NCBI GenBank assembly: GCA_964598425.1
Contig: CAZRBV010000058.1
Span: 1 to 9,794, forward strand
Source: UBA12567 sp964598425
GTDB taxonomy: Bacteria; Planctomycetota; Phycisphaerae; Phycisphaerales; SM1A02
Direction: 5' to 3'
DNA: 9,794 bases
A program made the position numbers and the translations under genes. Each line of letters begins with the position of its first letter. Position 1 is the first letter of the stretch. The notes under the pieces were generated by a model that was not told the DNA's origin, searched no databases, and saw only the letters and a list, made by a program, of their open reading frames with translations. Of the stretch, positions 1 through 7,179 are shown piece after piece.

Positions 1-1113
1 TTCATGCGGTCGCTGCGGACCAAAGGTTTCACGGGCGAAGTCGCGCTGCTTCCGTACTTCACCGGCAACTGGGTCTGGACGCCCCAGCATGCGACGGCCA
101 CCAACGAGTGGGAGAAGCCGTTCTACTGGGCGCAGGCCGCCAACGACATCCTGACCTCCGCCGGCGTGACGCCGGGCTTCTGTGAAATCAACTTTGAGAA
201 TGAGAATTCCGGCGGCGTGCTGATCGTCGATGACGCGAGACTTCTCGAAGTGCAGACCTTCCAGAAGACCGTGTGGCCCAACTTGTCTCAGTCGCCGGGA
301 TTCGTCGGCCTTGCCGCGACAAAAGGATTCACATCAGCGCTCAACATGCTGCGGTGGACGACTGAGCCGCTTGCAGGTTCCGGAGTGACCGAGCCACCGC
401 TCGCCTCTGGTGTTCTCGAACTCTACAACATGACCAAGTGTTGCCCAGGTGGGAGCGATTGTCAGACGACTTTCGTTGACGCCTACAGCACGCCGCCTTC
501 GACACCCAACCCGAGTCCGGCGAGTCCGGAGACCATCTATACCCGAGCTGCGGCGGCGGCGGACCCGGTGACCGACATTCTGGGTACGCCAACGGCCGAG
601 TGCCCGCCACGGTCGGACTTTGGCTTTCTCTTCGGGAACAAGGCGCCGCCGTGCAGTGGTTCGTACGAGCCACCGAACTGCATGACCGGGGCCGATCTTT
701 CTCGGGTGTGGCTGATGTTCAGTACGGAATCAACCTCGCTCGGCACGATTGACGCATTCGGAACGTGGGACGCGGCGCCCGGAAGCGGCGCGAGCATTGA
801 GACCTTCAAGTCATTCGGCGAGGCCTTCGACGACGCGTTCTACACGCAGTACTGGAATGCGGGGAGTCCCGGCGGCGGGGCGCAGCCACCGCGATATGCC
901 ATCTTTCAATACGCGCGTATGCCAGACTCGTGGAAGCCGGCCGGGAACGGTCTGTGCCCCGAGGATCTCGACGGCGATGGAAGCATCGGCCTTGGAGATG
1001 TGCTGGCGGTGATCGATGGCTGGGGTGCCGCCTATGGCGATGTCACTGGTGATGGCGTGGCCGATGTATCCGACCTCCTTCGCGTGCTGGAGGTCTTTGG
1101 ATTGGCGTGTTGA
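1..1113 (+). CDS. Secreted dockerin-tailed protein of unknown fold, 5'-truncated by window edge
   Basis: The frame is open from base 1 to a TGA at 1111-1113. The first ATG (4-6) has no upstream ribosome site in view and the reading frame continues to the edge, so the true start and any signal peptide probably lie outside. About 310 residues of body are visible: aromatic-rich near the start (YFTGNWVWTP), Pro/Ser/Thr-rich in the middle (STPPSTPNPSPASP) and containing several Cys, including CCPGGSDC. I do not recognise a catalytic domain. The last 52 residues (955-1110) form a dockerin-like tail: DLDGDGSIGLGDVLAVIDGWG followed by DVTGDGVADVSDLLRVLEVFG, two Ca-binding loops each with a short helix, bracketed by Cys in GLCPEDL and the terminal GLAC. 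In related bacteria such tails mark exported, surface-associated proteins. It converges with the Cys-rich protein gene at 1335-3116. Coding status is secure; function is unknown. Confidence 0.87.
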   Translation, partial: FMRSLRTKGFTGEVALLPYFTGNWVWTPQHATATNEWEKPFYWAQAANDILTSAGVTPGFCEINFENENSGGVLIVDDARLLEVQTFQKTVWPNLSQSPGFVGLAATKGFTSALNMLRWTTEPLAGSGVTEPPLASGVLELYNMTKCCPGGSDCQTTFVDAYSTPPSTPNPSPASPETIYTRAAAAADPVTDILGTPTAECPPRSDFGFLFGNKAPPCSGSYEPPNCMTGADLSRVWLMFSTESTSLGTIDAFGTWDAAPGSGASIETFKSFGEAFDDAFYTQYWNAGSPGGGAQPPRYAIFQYARMPDSWKPAGNGLCPEDLDGDGSIGLGDVLAVIDGWGAAYGDVTGDGVADVSDLLRVLEVFGLAC

Positions 1114-1282
1114 AGGTGCGGCCCCGCCTGATGATCTGCTGGCACTCTCCCACATCCACTCAAGCCGCGGGCGAATGAGGTCGTTTGGCGGAATGAGTAT
1201 GTGTCCAGCACTCGTTCTCATTCACAGTCCGCGTTCAGCCTTTGTTTTCACGGTTTGGCGGTAGACCGACACCCCTCAGCAA

Positions 1283-1310
1283 CAACACCCCCGCAAGTGC
1301 GGAGGTGTTG
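1283..1310. terminator. Hairpin between two convergent genes, terminator-like
   Basis: Arms 1283-1294 (CAACACCCCCGC) and 1299-1310 (GCGGAGGTGTTG) pair over 12 positions with one mismatch around an AAGT loop. A further CACCCC/GGGGTG pair (1270-1275 and 1312-1317) can extend it past a bulge. It lies 24 bases past the TAG of the minus-strand gene and about 170 bases past the TGA of the plus-strand gene. Neither side has a strong U-tract, so termination is inferred from structure and position. Confidence 0.55.
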
Positions 1311-1334
1311 TGGGGTGGCGTATTGGTGCAGGGG

Positions 1335-3116
1335 CTACGGGCACGGACCCCAAATGCCGCCAAGGAGCGCCAACAGATCGTCAATATCCACAACGTCGTC
1401 TCCAGTAATGTCAGACGGGCAATCTGGCGGGCAGTTGGCATTGTCGCACGTGACGGCGGAGTTCCATTCGCCGTCGCTTTCAAGGCATGCGTCCTCGAAC
1501 GTGAACACGCAGGTACCTGCAATGCAGCAGGCGCCCATCCTTCGGCAGCACGTCACATTGGCATCGTCGCACGAAGAATCGACACCGTGCCATTTGCCAT
1601 ATGCGTGGCCGTTGACACAATCGTCGTGCGTGGTCATGACGCACAGGAAGCATCCGGCGTCCATGTCGAAGTAGCAGCACGCGCCGTCCACTTCAGGCGG
1701 CGGGCACTTCTGGAGTACGGGGTCGTCGTCGCAGTCCCAGCCGTCAAAGAACATGCCACTGAGCGCATCGCAGTGACAGAGTGATGTCTCAAAGCACAAC
1801 TGTTCACCATCGTCATGCTCGACGCAGCAGGCGCCCATCGGGACTACCTCGCCGCCGCATTCGTACCCATCGCCCGCGTAGTAGCCACTCATCTGATAGC
1901 AGTTCGCCTCAGACATCATCTGGTACCACCACGTGCCAGTGTCCGAATCCTGGAAACAGCAGCAGCCCTCGGGAGCGCACGGGGCGCCCTGGCAGGACAT
2001 TCCGGCGTAGAAGACGCCGCCCATGAGGTCACAATCGCAGTCGGCGGTGTAGTCACAACCGGCGGCTGTGCAGCACGCCCCCATTGGCGGAGTTGGGGCG
2101 GTGCAGCCGACGCCATCCCCCTGATAGATGCCGCCCTGCGCGATGCAGTCTGTCTCGCTCATCTCGGTCGTTGTCCAGACTCCAGGCGAGATTTCAACAC
2201 AGCAGCAGCCAGACGGAACAAGGGGTGTGATGGAGAGTTCCGCAAAGTCGTACGCCGTGAACGGCTCCAAATTCATTGTGAACTCGACACTCAGATAGCC
2301 ATCGGTGCTTGTGGGCCAGTTTGGAAACACCGCCGCGAATGGGATGACGGCGGTCACTTCCTGGATCAACCCATCCTCGCCCAGAGTGTTGTTCTGCGTC
2401 ACGACCGGAATGTCGTAGGTGGTCCCGCTGGATGTGGTGATCCTCACGATATCACTCGCTTCATCAACGTCATAGTCACCGTAGACAGCGTTGAAATACA
2501 GCGGTTGATTTGGGTCAGCGCCGGCTGCGGAAAAATCAAAGTAGAACTTTGCTTGGCCAGCGCCACAGATGGTGGTCCCTTGCGACGGGGACCACGAGCA
2601 GTAGTTCCAGCCATCAGCACTACCTGATACCGCGACGTCGGTCCATCCCGAACCCGACGAGCCAAGGTCGGTGGCGCCGCTCACTTCAATGTAGGCGCCT
2701 GTCGGCGGGTTGCCCGGTCCGCCGGTGATTTCGGCGACTTCTCGGTTGTCAAACTCATCAGAGTTGTAGCGAGTTCCGGCAATGTTATTGATTCCACACG
2801 AGACATCTGAGCAATCGAGGTCGGGGAGAAAGTCACCCTGCGTGAGGATGCCCATGCCGTCGACATTGATGGGGTTGCCGGCGGCGTTGACGAGGATGAA
2901 GTTCGAGCAGCTTCCGTCGATCGGGCAACTGGGTGGGTCATCGAAGGGCGAGTTGAATGGCCAATCAGGTTCGCCATTGAGCCCCGGGGTGGTGCCGGTG
3001 AGGAAGCCGAAGCCGTCAATGTCGCCGATTCGGACGTGATGAAACGTTCCTTGGGCGAGCGTTGCGGTGGTCGTGGCCAATGCGGCAATGGCCCCGGCAG
3101 ACTTGATGATCGACAC
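1335..3116 (-). CDS. Secreted Cys-rich repeat protein with single-repeat dockerin tail
   Basis: 593 residues from a GTG at 3116-3114 to a TAG at 1337-1335. The GTG is supported by a GAGGAG ribosome site (plus-strand 3124-3129) seven bases upstream and by the signal peptide that follows immediately (MSIIKSAGAIAALATTTATLAQ, cleavage near residue 20-22). Residues about 23-300 form a Gly/Asp/Ser-rich, probably beta-sheet region starting FHHVRIGDIDGFGF; I cannot assign it to a named family. Residues 303-565 hold six Cys-rich units opening GCCC or GACC. Residues 566-593 are one dockerin-type loop (CPSDITGDDVVDIDDLLALL) ending GIWGPCP, half of the usual tail. The product should be exported and disulfide-rich, with an adhesive or structural role only as a guess. 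It is divergent from the interrupted gene at 3354 and convergent with the gene ending at 1113. Confidence 0.9.
   Translation of the reverse strand: MSIIKSAGAIAALATTTATLAQGTFHHVRIGDIDGFGFLTGTTPGLNGEPDWPFNSPFDDPPSCPIDGSCSNFILVNAAGNPINVDGMGILTQGDFLPDLDCSDVSCGINNIAGTRYNSDEFDNREVAEITGGPGNPPTGAYIEVSGATDLGSSGSGWTDVAVSGSADGWNYCSWSPSQGTTICGAGQAKFYFDFSAAGADPNQPLYFNAVYGDYDVDEASDIVRITTSSGTTYDIPVVTQNNTLGEDGLIQEVTAVIPFAAVFPNWPTSTDGYLSVEFTMNLEPFTAYDFAELSITPLVPSGCCCVEISPGVWTTTEMSETDCIAQGGIYQGDGVGCTAPTPPMGACCTAAGCDYTADCDCDLMGGVFYAGMSCQGAPCAPEGCCCFQDSDTGTWWYQMMSEANCYQMSGYYAGDGYECGGEVVPMGACCVEHDDGEQLCFETSLCHCDALSGMFFDGWDCDDDPVLQKCPPPEVDGACCYFDMDAGCFLCVMTTHDDCVNGHAYGKWHGVDSSCDDANVTCCRRMGACCIAGTCVFTFEDACLESDGEWNSAVTCDNANCPPDCPSDITGDDVVDIDDLLALLGGIWGPCP
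1422..2210 (-). repeat. Six tandem Cys-rich protein repeats (G[A/C]CC units)
   Basis: Within the 593-residue protein the units begin at residues 303 (GCCCVE), 346 (GACCTA), 384 (GCCCFQ), 428 (GACCVE), 478 (GACCYF) and 528 (GACCIA). They are roughly 37-50 residues long. Each opens with a Cys pair or triplet, then a further Cys 6-20 residues on, a Gly/aromatic segment of the G-x-Y/F-x-G-x-G type and a closing Cys. Units 1 and 3 (about 43 residues, MSE-[TA]-[DN]-C before the aromatic segment) resemble each other, suggesting pairwise duplication. Conservation is at protein level; I saw no long DNA identity between units. Confidence 0.8.
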
Positions 3117-3170
3117 TCAGTCTCTCCTCTGAATCGTTGCGATTCTGTCGTTTCCCTCGATTGCGATCTC

Positions 3171-3198
3171 AATGTAGCATGCTCACACTGCGTCGCAA
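3171..3198 (-). promoter_or_regulatory. Candidate promoter of the Cys-rich repeat protein gene
   Basis: Read on the minus strand, TTGCGA (plus 3193-3198) and TACATT (plus 3171-3176) are separated by 16 bases. Each matches the sigma-70-type consensus at four of six positions. The predicted start would leave a leader of about 48 bases before the GTG at 3116. It lies in the 237-base divergent gap between this gene and the one at 3354. The match is only moderate and planctomycete promoters are poorly known. Confidence 0.3.
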
Positions 3199-3340
3199 AT
3201 GCTTTTTGGGGGCTTCGGGATTTTGTGCGGGTAGCCGATGGCCTCCAGCCGGTGCGAAGCGTGCTGTAATCAGCCTCTTCATGAGAGCAGAAAGGGGGTA
3301 AGGTCAGCATTGTGTACACAGGGTGTGGAGGAGAGATTCG

Positions 3341-3348
3341 AAGGAAGG
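3341..3348 (+). promoter_or_regulatory. Strong ribosome binding site fixing the start at 3354
   Basis: AAGGAAGG lies five bases before the ATG at 3354-3356. It is the best Shine-Dalgarno match near this gene and points to the ATG that opens a signal peptide, not to the GTG at 3477 where the long open frame begins. It is the main reason for treating the downstream frame as the body of an interrupted gene. Confidence 0.75.
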
Positions 3349-3353
3349 TTGAC

Positions 3354-4046
3354 ATGAATCAACTCATACGGATCGTTCCGGCGCTCTTGATCTCGGCCTG
3401 CTGTGTCTGTTCGGTACACGCTGGTAGTGCCCAGTGATCGTTTGAGGAATCTACGGGCGGCGAGGATATTCTGTGGGTGAGCAGCACCTCGGTCGACGCG
3501 AATGCAGCCCAATACGACTACGCCTATGAGATCACGTATGTTGCGCTCGACGTTGTGTTTGCCGGTCAAGTGATTGGCCCGATTGACGTGACCGGTGACA
3601 TTGATCCTGAATTGCTGGTCGGATCGGGAAATGAGTCTGGGCCGCCGCCGCTCACTTTCATGGATGATGATCTCGAGGCAGATGGCGATAGCGATGGTGA
3701 TGTCGATGTCGCAGCGCATCTGGCGATGGAGCTGACGGCAACGGGCTACGGGTCGCTTGCGGTCACAGATGTATTTCTTGGCGATGTCACAGTTGACCTC
3801 GGCTGGCCCTTTGGCGAGCAGACTGTGCAGATTGATCGCATCTATCTATCCGGCGTGATGGCTGTGACTCCGGTTGGAGTGTTCTGTCCGGCGGACCTCG
3901 ACGGCGATGGCGCGGTGAGTGTCGATGATCTGTTGCAGCTCATTGGAGGTTGGAATGGTTCGGGAGCAGGCGACCTTGACGGCGACGGGGTTGTCGGCGT
4001 GAATGACCTGTTGGAGCTCCTTGCGGCGTGGGGGCCATGCGAGTGA
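3354..4046 (+). pseudogene. Secreted dockerin-tailed protein interrupted by an in-frame TGA
   Basis: From the ATG at 3354 the frame encodes a clear signal peptide: MNQLIRIVPALLISACCVCSVHAGSAQ, with cleavage probable after VHA. It then hits TGA at 3435-3437 (codon 28). The same frame continues without another stop for 203 codons to TGA at 4044-4046, starting SFEESTGGEDILWVSSTSVD; the longest uninterrupted frame opens at a GTG at 3477. Read through, the product would be about 230 residues: signal peptide, a beta-rich body of unknown family, an acidic stretch DDDLEADGDSDGDVD near 3660-3705, then a two-repeat dockerin tail (3885-4043) bracketed by Cys in VFCPADL and WGPCE. A Trp codon (TGG) is the simplest ancestral reading of the TGA. 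Translation from GTG 3477 would give a protein lacking its export signal, and I see no good ribosome site there. This may be a true nonsense mutation or a base-level sequence error. Confidence 0.75.
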
Positions 4047-4357
4047 GTGGAGCGCGGGGGCCCGCTCGAGCGGACCTGCGGTAGATACCCAGGCGGCATC
4101 CACCTTCGGCGGGGCCCCGTGTGCGCTCTCAGCTTTCTGGATCGAGGCCCCAGCCATCCAACCAATGCTGTATACAAAAAATTTGAGGAAACCGGCTCCA
4201 GCGGCTCGGCTGGACACGTTTTCGAACTGAAGTTGCGGTGAGGGCGCGCACGCTTCGCCTGTGGAAGTGATGTTGGGGGTTTTTGCTCCGCCGACTGATC
4301 GCCCCCTGATGGGTTGTCCGCGGCGGGAGATGCGGGGGTGGGGAAAGGTGCGTTGGT
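4047..4357 (+). other. 311-base gap between two dockerin genes, no gene seen
   Basis: I see no credible coding frame; the short frames here lack export signals or ribosome sites and overlap on both strands. Just past the stop is a 12-base palindrome CCGCTCGAGCGG (4062-4073). Nearby, GGGGCCCGC (4057-4065) can pair imperfectly with GCGGGGCCCC (4109-4118), a possible weak terminator. An A/T-rich patch (about 4170-4187, tatacaaaaaatttg) may belong to a promoter, but I could not assign -35/-10 boxes. GGGAAAGGTG at 4341-4350 is the probable ribosome site for the ATG at 4358. Confidence 0.5.
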
Positions 4358-6666
4358 ATGCAACATCTGACACTCATTGCAGGGCTCCTCACGACAATTC
4401 TTTGGGGTGGATCATCCGCTGCGGCAGATCCGGCGGGCTTCTTTGATGACACCGACGTACGCGAGATTGAGTTGACGTTCAGTAATCCGAATTGGTGGAA
4501 CCAACTGCTTGCTGGCTACGACGACCCCGCAGAGCCGTGGTTCCCAGTCCGATTCGAGTGTGATGGCGTCGTGATTGATCCTGTGGGTGTGCGTCTCAAG
4601 GGCAATTCGTCCTTTCAGCATCCAGGGGTCAAGAAACCGTTCAAACTCGACTTCAGCGAGTACGACTCGTCGCAGCGTTTCGCAGGCCTCAAGAAGTTGG
4701 ATCTTCGAAACAACTTCAACGACCCCACCATGCTGCGAGAGAAACTCTCCCTCGACCTGATCGGCCAGAAGATGCCTGCGAGCCGCGCCGTTCACTGCAG
4801 GCTTGTGATCAACGGCGAGTACTGGGGCCTGTATCTGGCTGCTGAGTCGATCGAGAAGGGCTTCGTCCAGCGCTCGTTCGGCGGCGGTGAGGATGGCAAC
4901 CTCTTCAAGGCCGCTCCGCACCGATCGGATCTCCTGTATGCCGGTCCCGATCAGGCGGACTACGAGGAAGACTATGAACTGGTGACCAACGAGAGTACCA
5001 ACGACTGGACCGATCTCTTGAACTTCATCAATGTGCTCAACACCTCAAGCGACGCTGACTTCAAGAGTGACTTGTCCGCTGTGTACGACGTCGAGGGGTG
5101 GCTCACGGCGGCGGCCGCCAATTCGCTGCTTGGGAACTACGATGCCTACCGAATCACGGCCATAACTTCTATCTCTACCACCGCGATGACATCGATCGCT
5201 TCGTTTACGTGCCGTGGGACTTCAATGAGTCTTTCGGTGGGCTGACCGCAGGTCTTCCGCTCGACGACGTGGTGCGATTGAGCCCATGGTGGACGAATAG
5301 CAACCTCTCCGAGCGGCCGATGTGCAACCGTCCGTGGCACGCCGAGGACTGGCCTCGCTTCTACCTTCGTGAGCTCTCGCGAATGCTGCGAGCAGATTTC
5401 GACCCGGCTGCGATGGATGCCCGTATCGACGCGCTAGCGGACCTCATTCGCCCGCATGTGCAGGCGGACGTCAACAAGCAGTACACCGATGCTCAGTTTG
5501 AGGAAGCGCTCGTGCAGGACATCGGAACCGGGCGAGGCGATATGGGGCTCAAGCGGTTTGTTCAGGATCGTGGTGAGTACCTCGCGGGCGTTCTGAACGA
5601 ATTGGCACTTCCGTCGGACCTGCGGCTGAACGAAGTGCAGCTCATCAACACACAGACAATCGCTGATGAAGCAGGGGACTTTGACCCGTGGTTGGAATTG
5701 CACAATCCTGGACCAGGACTCATTGATACTGCGCTGCTGGCGATGTCGAATGATGCTGCGACGCCTGGACTGTGGCCACTACCGCTCGCCGACATGTTGG
5801 CAGGGCAATCGATTCTGGTTTGGCTGGATGGGGAGGTGAGCGAGGGTTCTGCGCATGCCCCGTTTGGAATCGTGGCAGGCGAGGCCGTCTATCTCTCGGT
5901 CCGCGATGGCGACACGTGGACCACCATTGACCAGCTCATCGTGCCGTCGATCGCCCCGGATGCGAGCTGGGGCAGGCTTCGGGATGGCGAAGATCCGTGG
6001 GGCGCGATGGAGTACCCCACGCCCGCAACTGCGAATCTTGGTGACATTCATCCGCTCGCCGGTGTGCTCTTTCTCAACGAGTTCATGGCCGACAACGACT
6101 CGACCATCGAAGATCCGGACGAGCCGGGCGCATTCGATGACTGGATCGAGCTCTACAACGCCAGCGCCGGTCAAGTGGACATCGGCGGTCTGTATCTCAC
6201 CGACGAAACTACCGATCCGACAGTGTGGTCGATTCCTGCAGGAACAACGATCGCTGGCGGCGGCTTTCTTGTGATCTGGGCCGACGACGATACGGAGCAG
6301 GGGCCGACCCACGCGTCGTTCAAACTCGGCGCAGGTGGCGAGGAGATCGGGTTGTTCGGCGCGAATGGCTTGCCGATTGATTCGTACATCTTTGATGAGC
6401 AGGCTGAAGACGTCTCGACGGGTCGCGTAAGCGACGGTGGCGCGGTATGGACCGTGCTCGCTTCGCCATCGCCCGGAAGCAGCAACGACGGTACGCCACC
6501 GTGCAGCGGGGATGTCGATGGCGATGGTGGTGTCGGAGTCTCCGATCTGCTACTCGTACTCGATCGCTGGGGCCTTGCTGACCCGATGGTTGACATCGAC
6601 GGGTCCGGCCTCGTCGACGTCGGCGATCTGCTGGCGCTGATTGCGTCCTGGGGTGGATGTGGCTGA
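4358..6666 (+). pseudogene. CotH-like / double lamin-tail-domain / dockerin secreted protein, frameshifted
   Basis: The ATG at 4358 follows GGGAAAGGTG with seven bases spacing and opens a signal peptide (MQHLTLIAGLLTTILWGGSSAAA). Residues about 30-264 match the CotH kinase-like family: VGVRLKGNSSF, KKPFKLDF, LKKLDLRNNFNDPTMLREKL and NGEYWGLYLAAESIEKGF. After NYDAY the frame is lost at about 5149-5152; the original frame stops at 5245. The family sequence resumes one frame over as NHGHNFYLYHRDD and VYVPWDFNESFGG and runs to TGA at 6666. Restoring one base gives about 769 residues: CotH core to about 400, lamin tail domain 1 about 422-532 (LRLNEVQLIN...DPWLELHNPG), lamin tail domain 2 about 570-707 (LFLNEFMADND...DDWIELYN), dockerin tail 716-769 (CSGDVDGDG...WGGCG). 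CotH in Bacillus is an atypical spore-coat protein kinase; the role of exported CotH-like proteins here is unknown. As given, no single frame encodes the product. Confidence 0.85.
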
Positions 6667-6721
6667 TCAGGTTTCTTGACGTGGCGAGTCTTTGCTCCAA
6701 TGGGCTTCGCCTACGTTGAGG

Positions 6722-6758
6722 GCCCTTCCCGTTTCCTCAAAGCGGAAAAGGGAAGGGC
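6722..6758. terminator. Strong hairpin between convergent genes
   Basis: GCCCTTCCCGTTTCC (6722-6736) pairs with GGAAAAGGGAAGGGC (6744-6758): 15 positions with one G-A mismatch, loop TCAAAGC. It lies 55 bases past the TGA at 6666 and 28 bases past the stop of the minus-strand gene at 6787, so it is placed to serve both. The arm near the loop is A/T-rich and there is no U-tract on either side, so a rho-independent mechanism is not certain. Confidence 0.6.
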
Positions 6759-6786
6759 TCCAAGGAGATCGGGTTGTGATCGCGTC

Positions 6787-6960
6787 TCAGCCGCCGGGGG
6801 GGGCGAGCGCTTCAATGGCCCATGCTGCCTTCCAGAGCGCCATCGAGATGCACGTCAGGATGGCGATGTGCAGCACCGCATAGAGACACTTGAATCCGGG
6901 GCAGCAGGGCTTCTTGCCAGTTGAGCAGCACGCAGATCCATTGTCAGTTCCGTTGGTCAT
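6787..6960 (-). CDS. Small Cys-rich single-span membrane protein, 57 residues
   Basis: Reads MTNGTDNGSACCSTGKKP, then CCPGFKC, then a hydrophobic stretch LYAVLHIAILTCISMALWKAAWAIEAL, ending APPGG. The ATG at 6960-6958 is preferred because AGAGAGGA lies about eight bases upstream on the minus strand. The frame extends upstream to an ATG at 7026, but that extra segment lacks an equivalent site. Two Cys pairs plus a fifth Cys sit just before the predicted membrane span (about residues 25-50), an arrangement compatible with metal binding or disulfides at the membrane face. I do not recognise the family. It stands alone between the CotH-like gene and the divergent gene at 7180, with the 6722-6758 hairpin directly after its stop. 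The coherent topology and ribosome site make it more than a chance frame. Confidence 0.62.
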   Translation of the reverse strand: MTNGTDNGSACCSTGKKPCCPGFKCLYAVLHIAILTCISMALWKAAWAIEALAPPGG

Positions 6961-7179
6961 GGCAGGGTTCCTCTCTGCTGTGGTGAACCGAACACTCTGT
7001 CGGCACGACGCGGCTGCGGACTGCAATCTGCCTCGAAAAAGCGCGTTGCCGCCAGTCGCGGTGGCGCGGAATGCCCTTGAATGGCTCGAGAAGCCGCATC
7101 AACCTCGCCAATCGAGAAAGTGATTGACAGGCTGGCTGTGCGGCCCCAGGCTGGAGGTCGGGGAAGAGGAGCGTTCCCC

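Noticed and set aside
1815..2627. 270-codon open frame on the + strand inside the Cys-rich protein gene
   Set aside because: Antisense shadow of a well-supported gene with signal peptide and repeats; its translation has no recognisable motif or plausible ribosome site.
3435..3437. Selenocysteine or UGA reassignment at the in-frame stop
   Set aside because: TGA is the normal stop of several other genes here, the site follows a signal peptide rather than a redox motif, and I found no convincing SECIS-like stem directly downstream.
3279..3719. 146-codon open frame on the - strand across the interrupted dockerin gene
   Set aside because: Lies opposite the signal peptide and body of the + strand gene and shows no domain, signal or ribosome site.
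5779..6312. 177-codon open frame on the - strand
   Set aside because: Antisense to the two lamin tail domains, whose family match on the + strand is convincing.
7124..7129. TTGACA as -35 box for the gene at 7180
   Set aside because: No acceptable -10 box at 16-18 bases; the position holds CAGGCT or similar GC-rich sequence.
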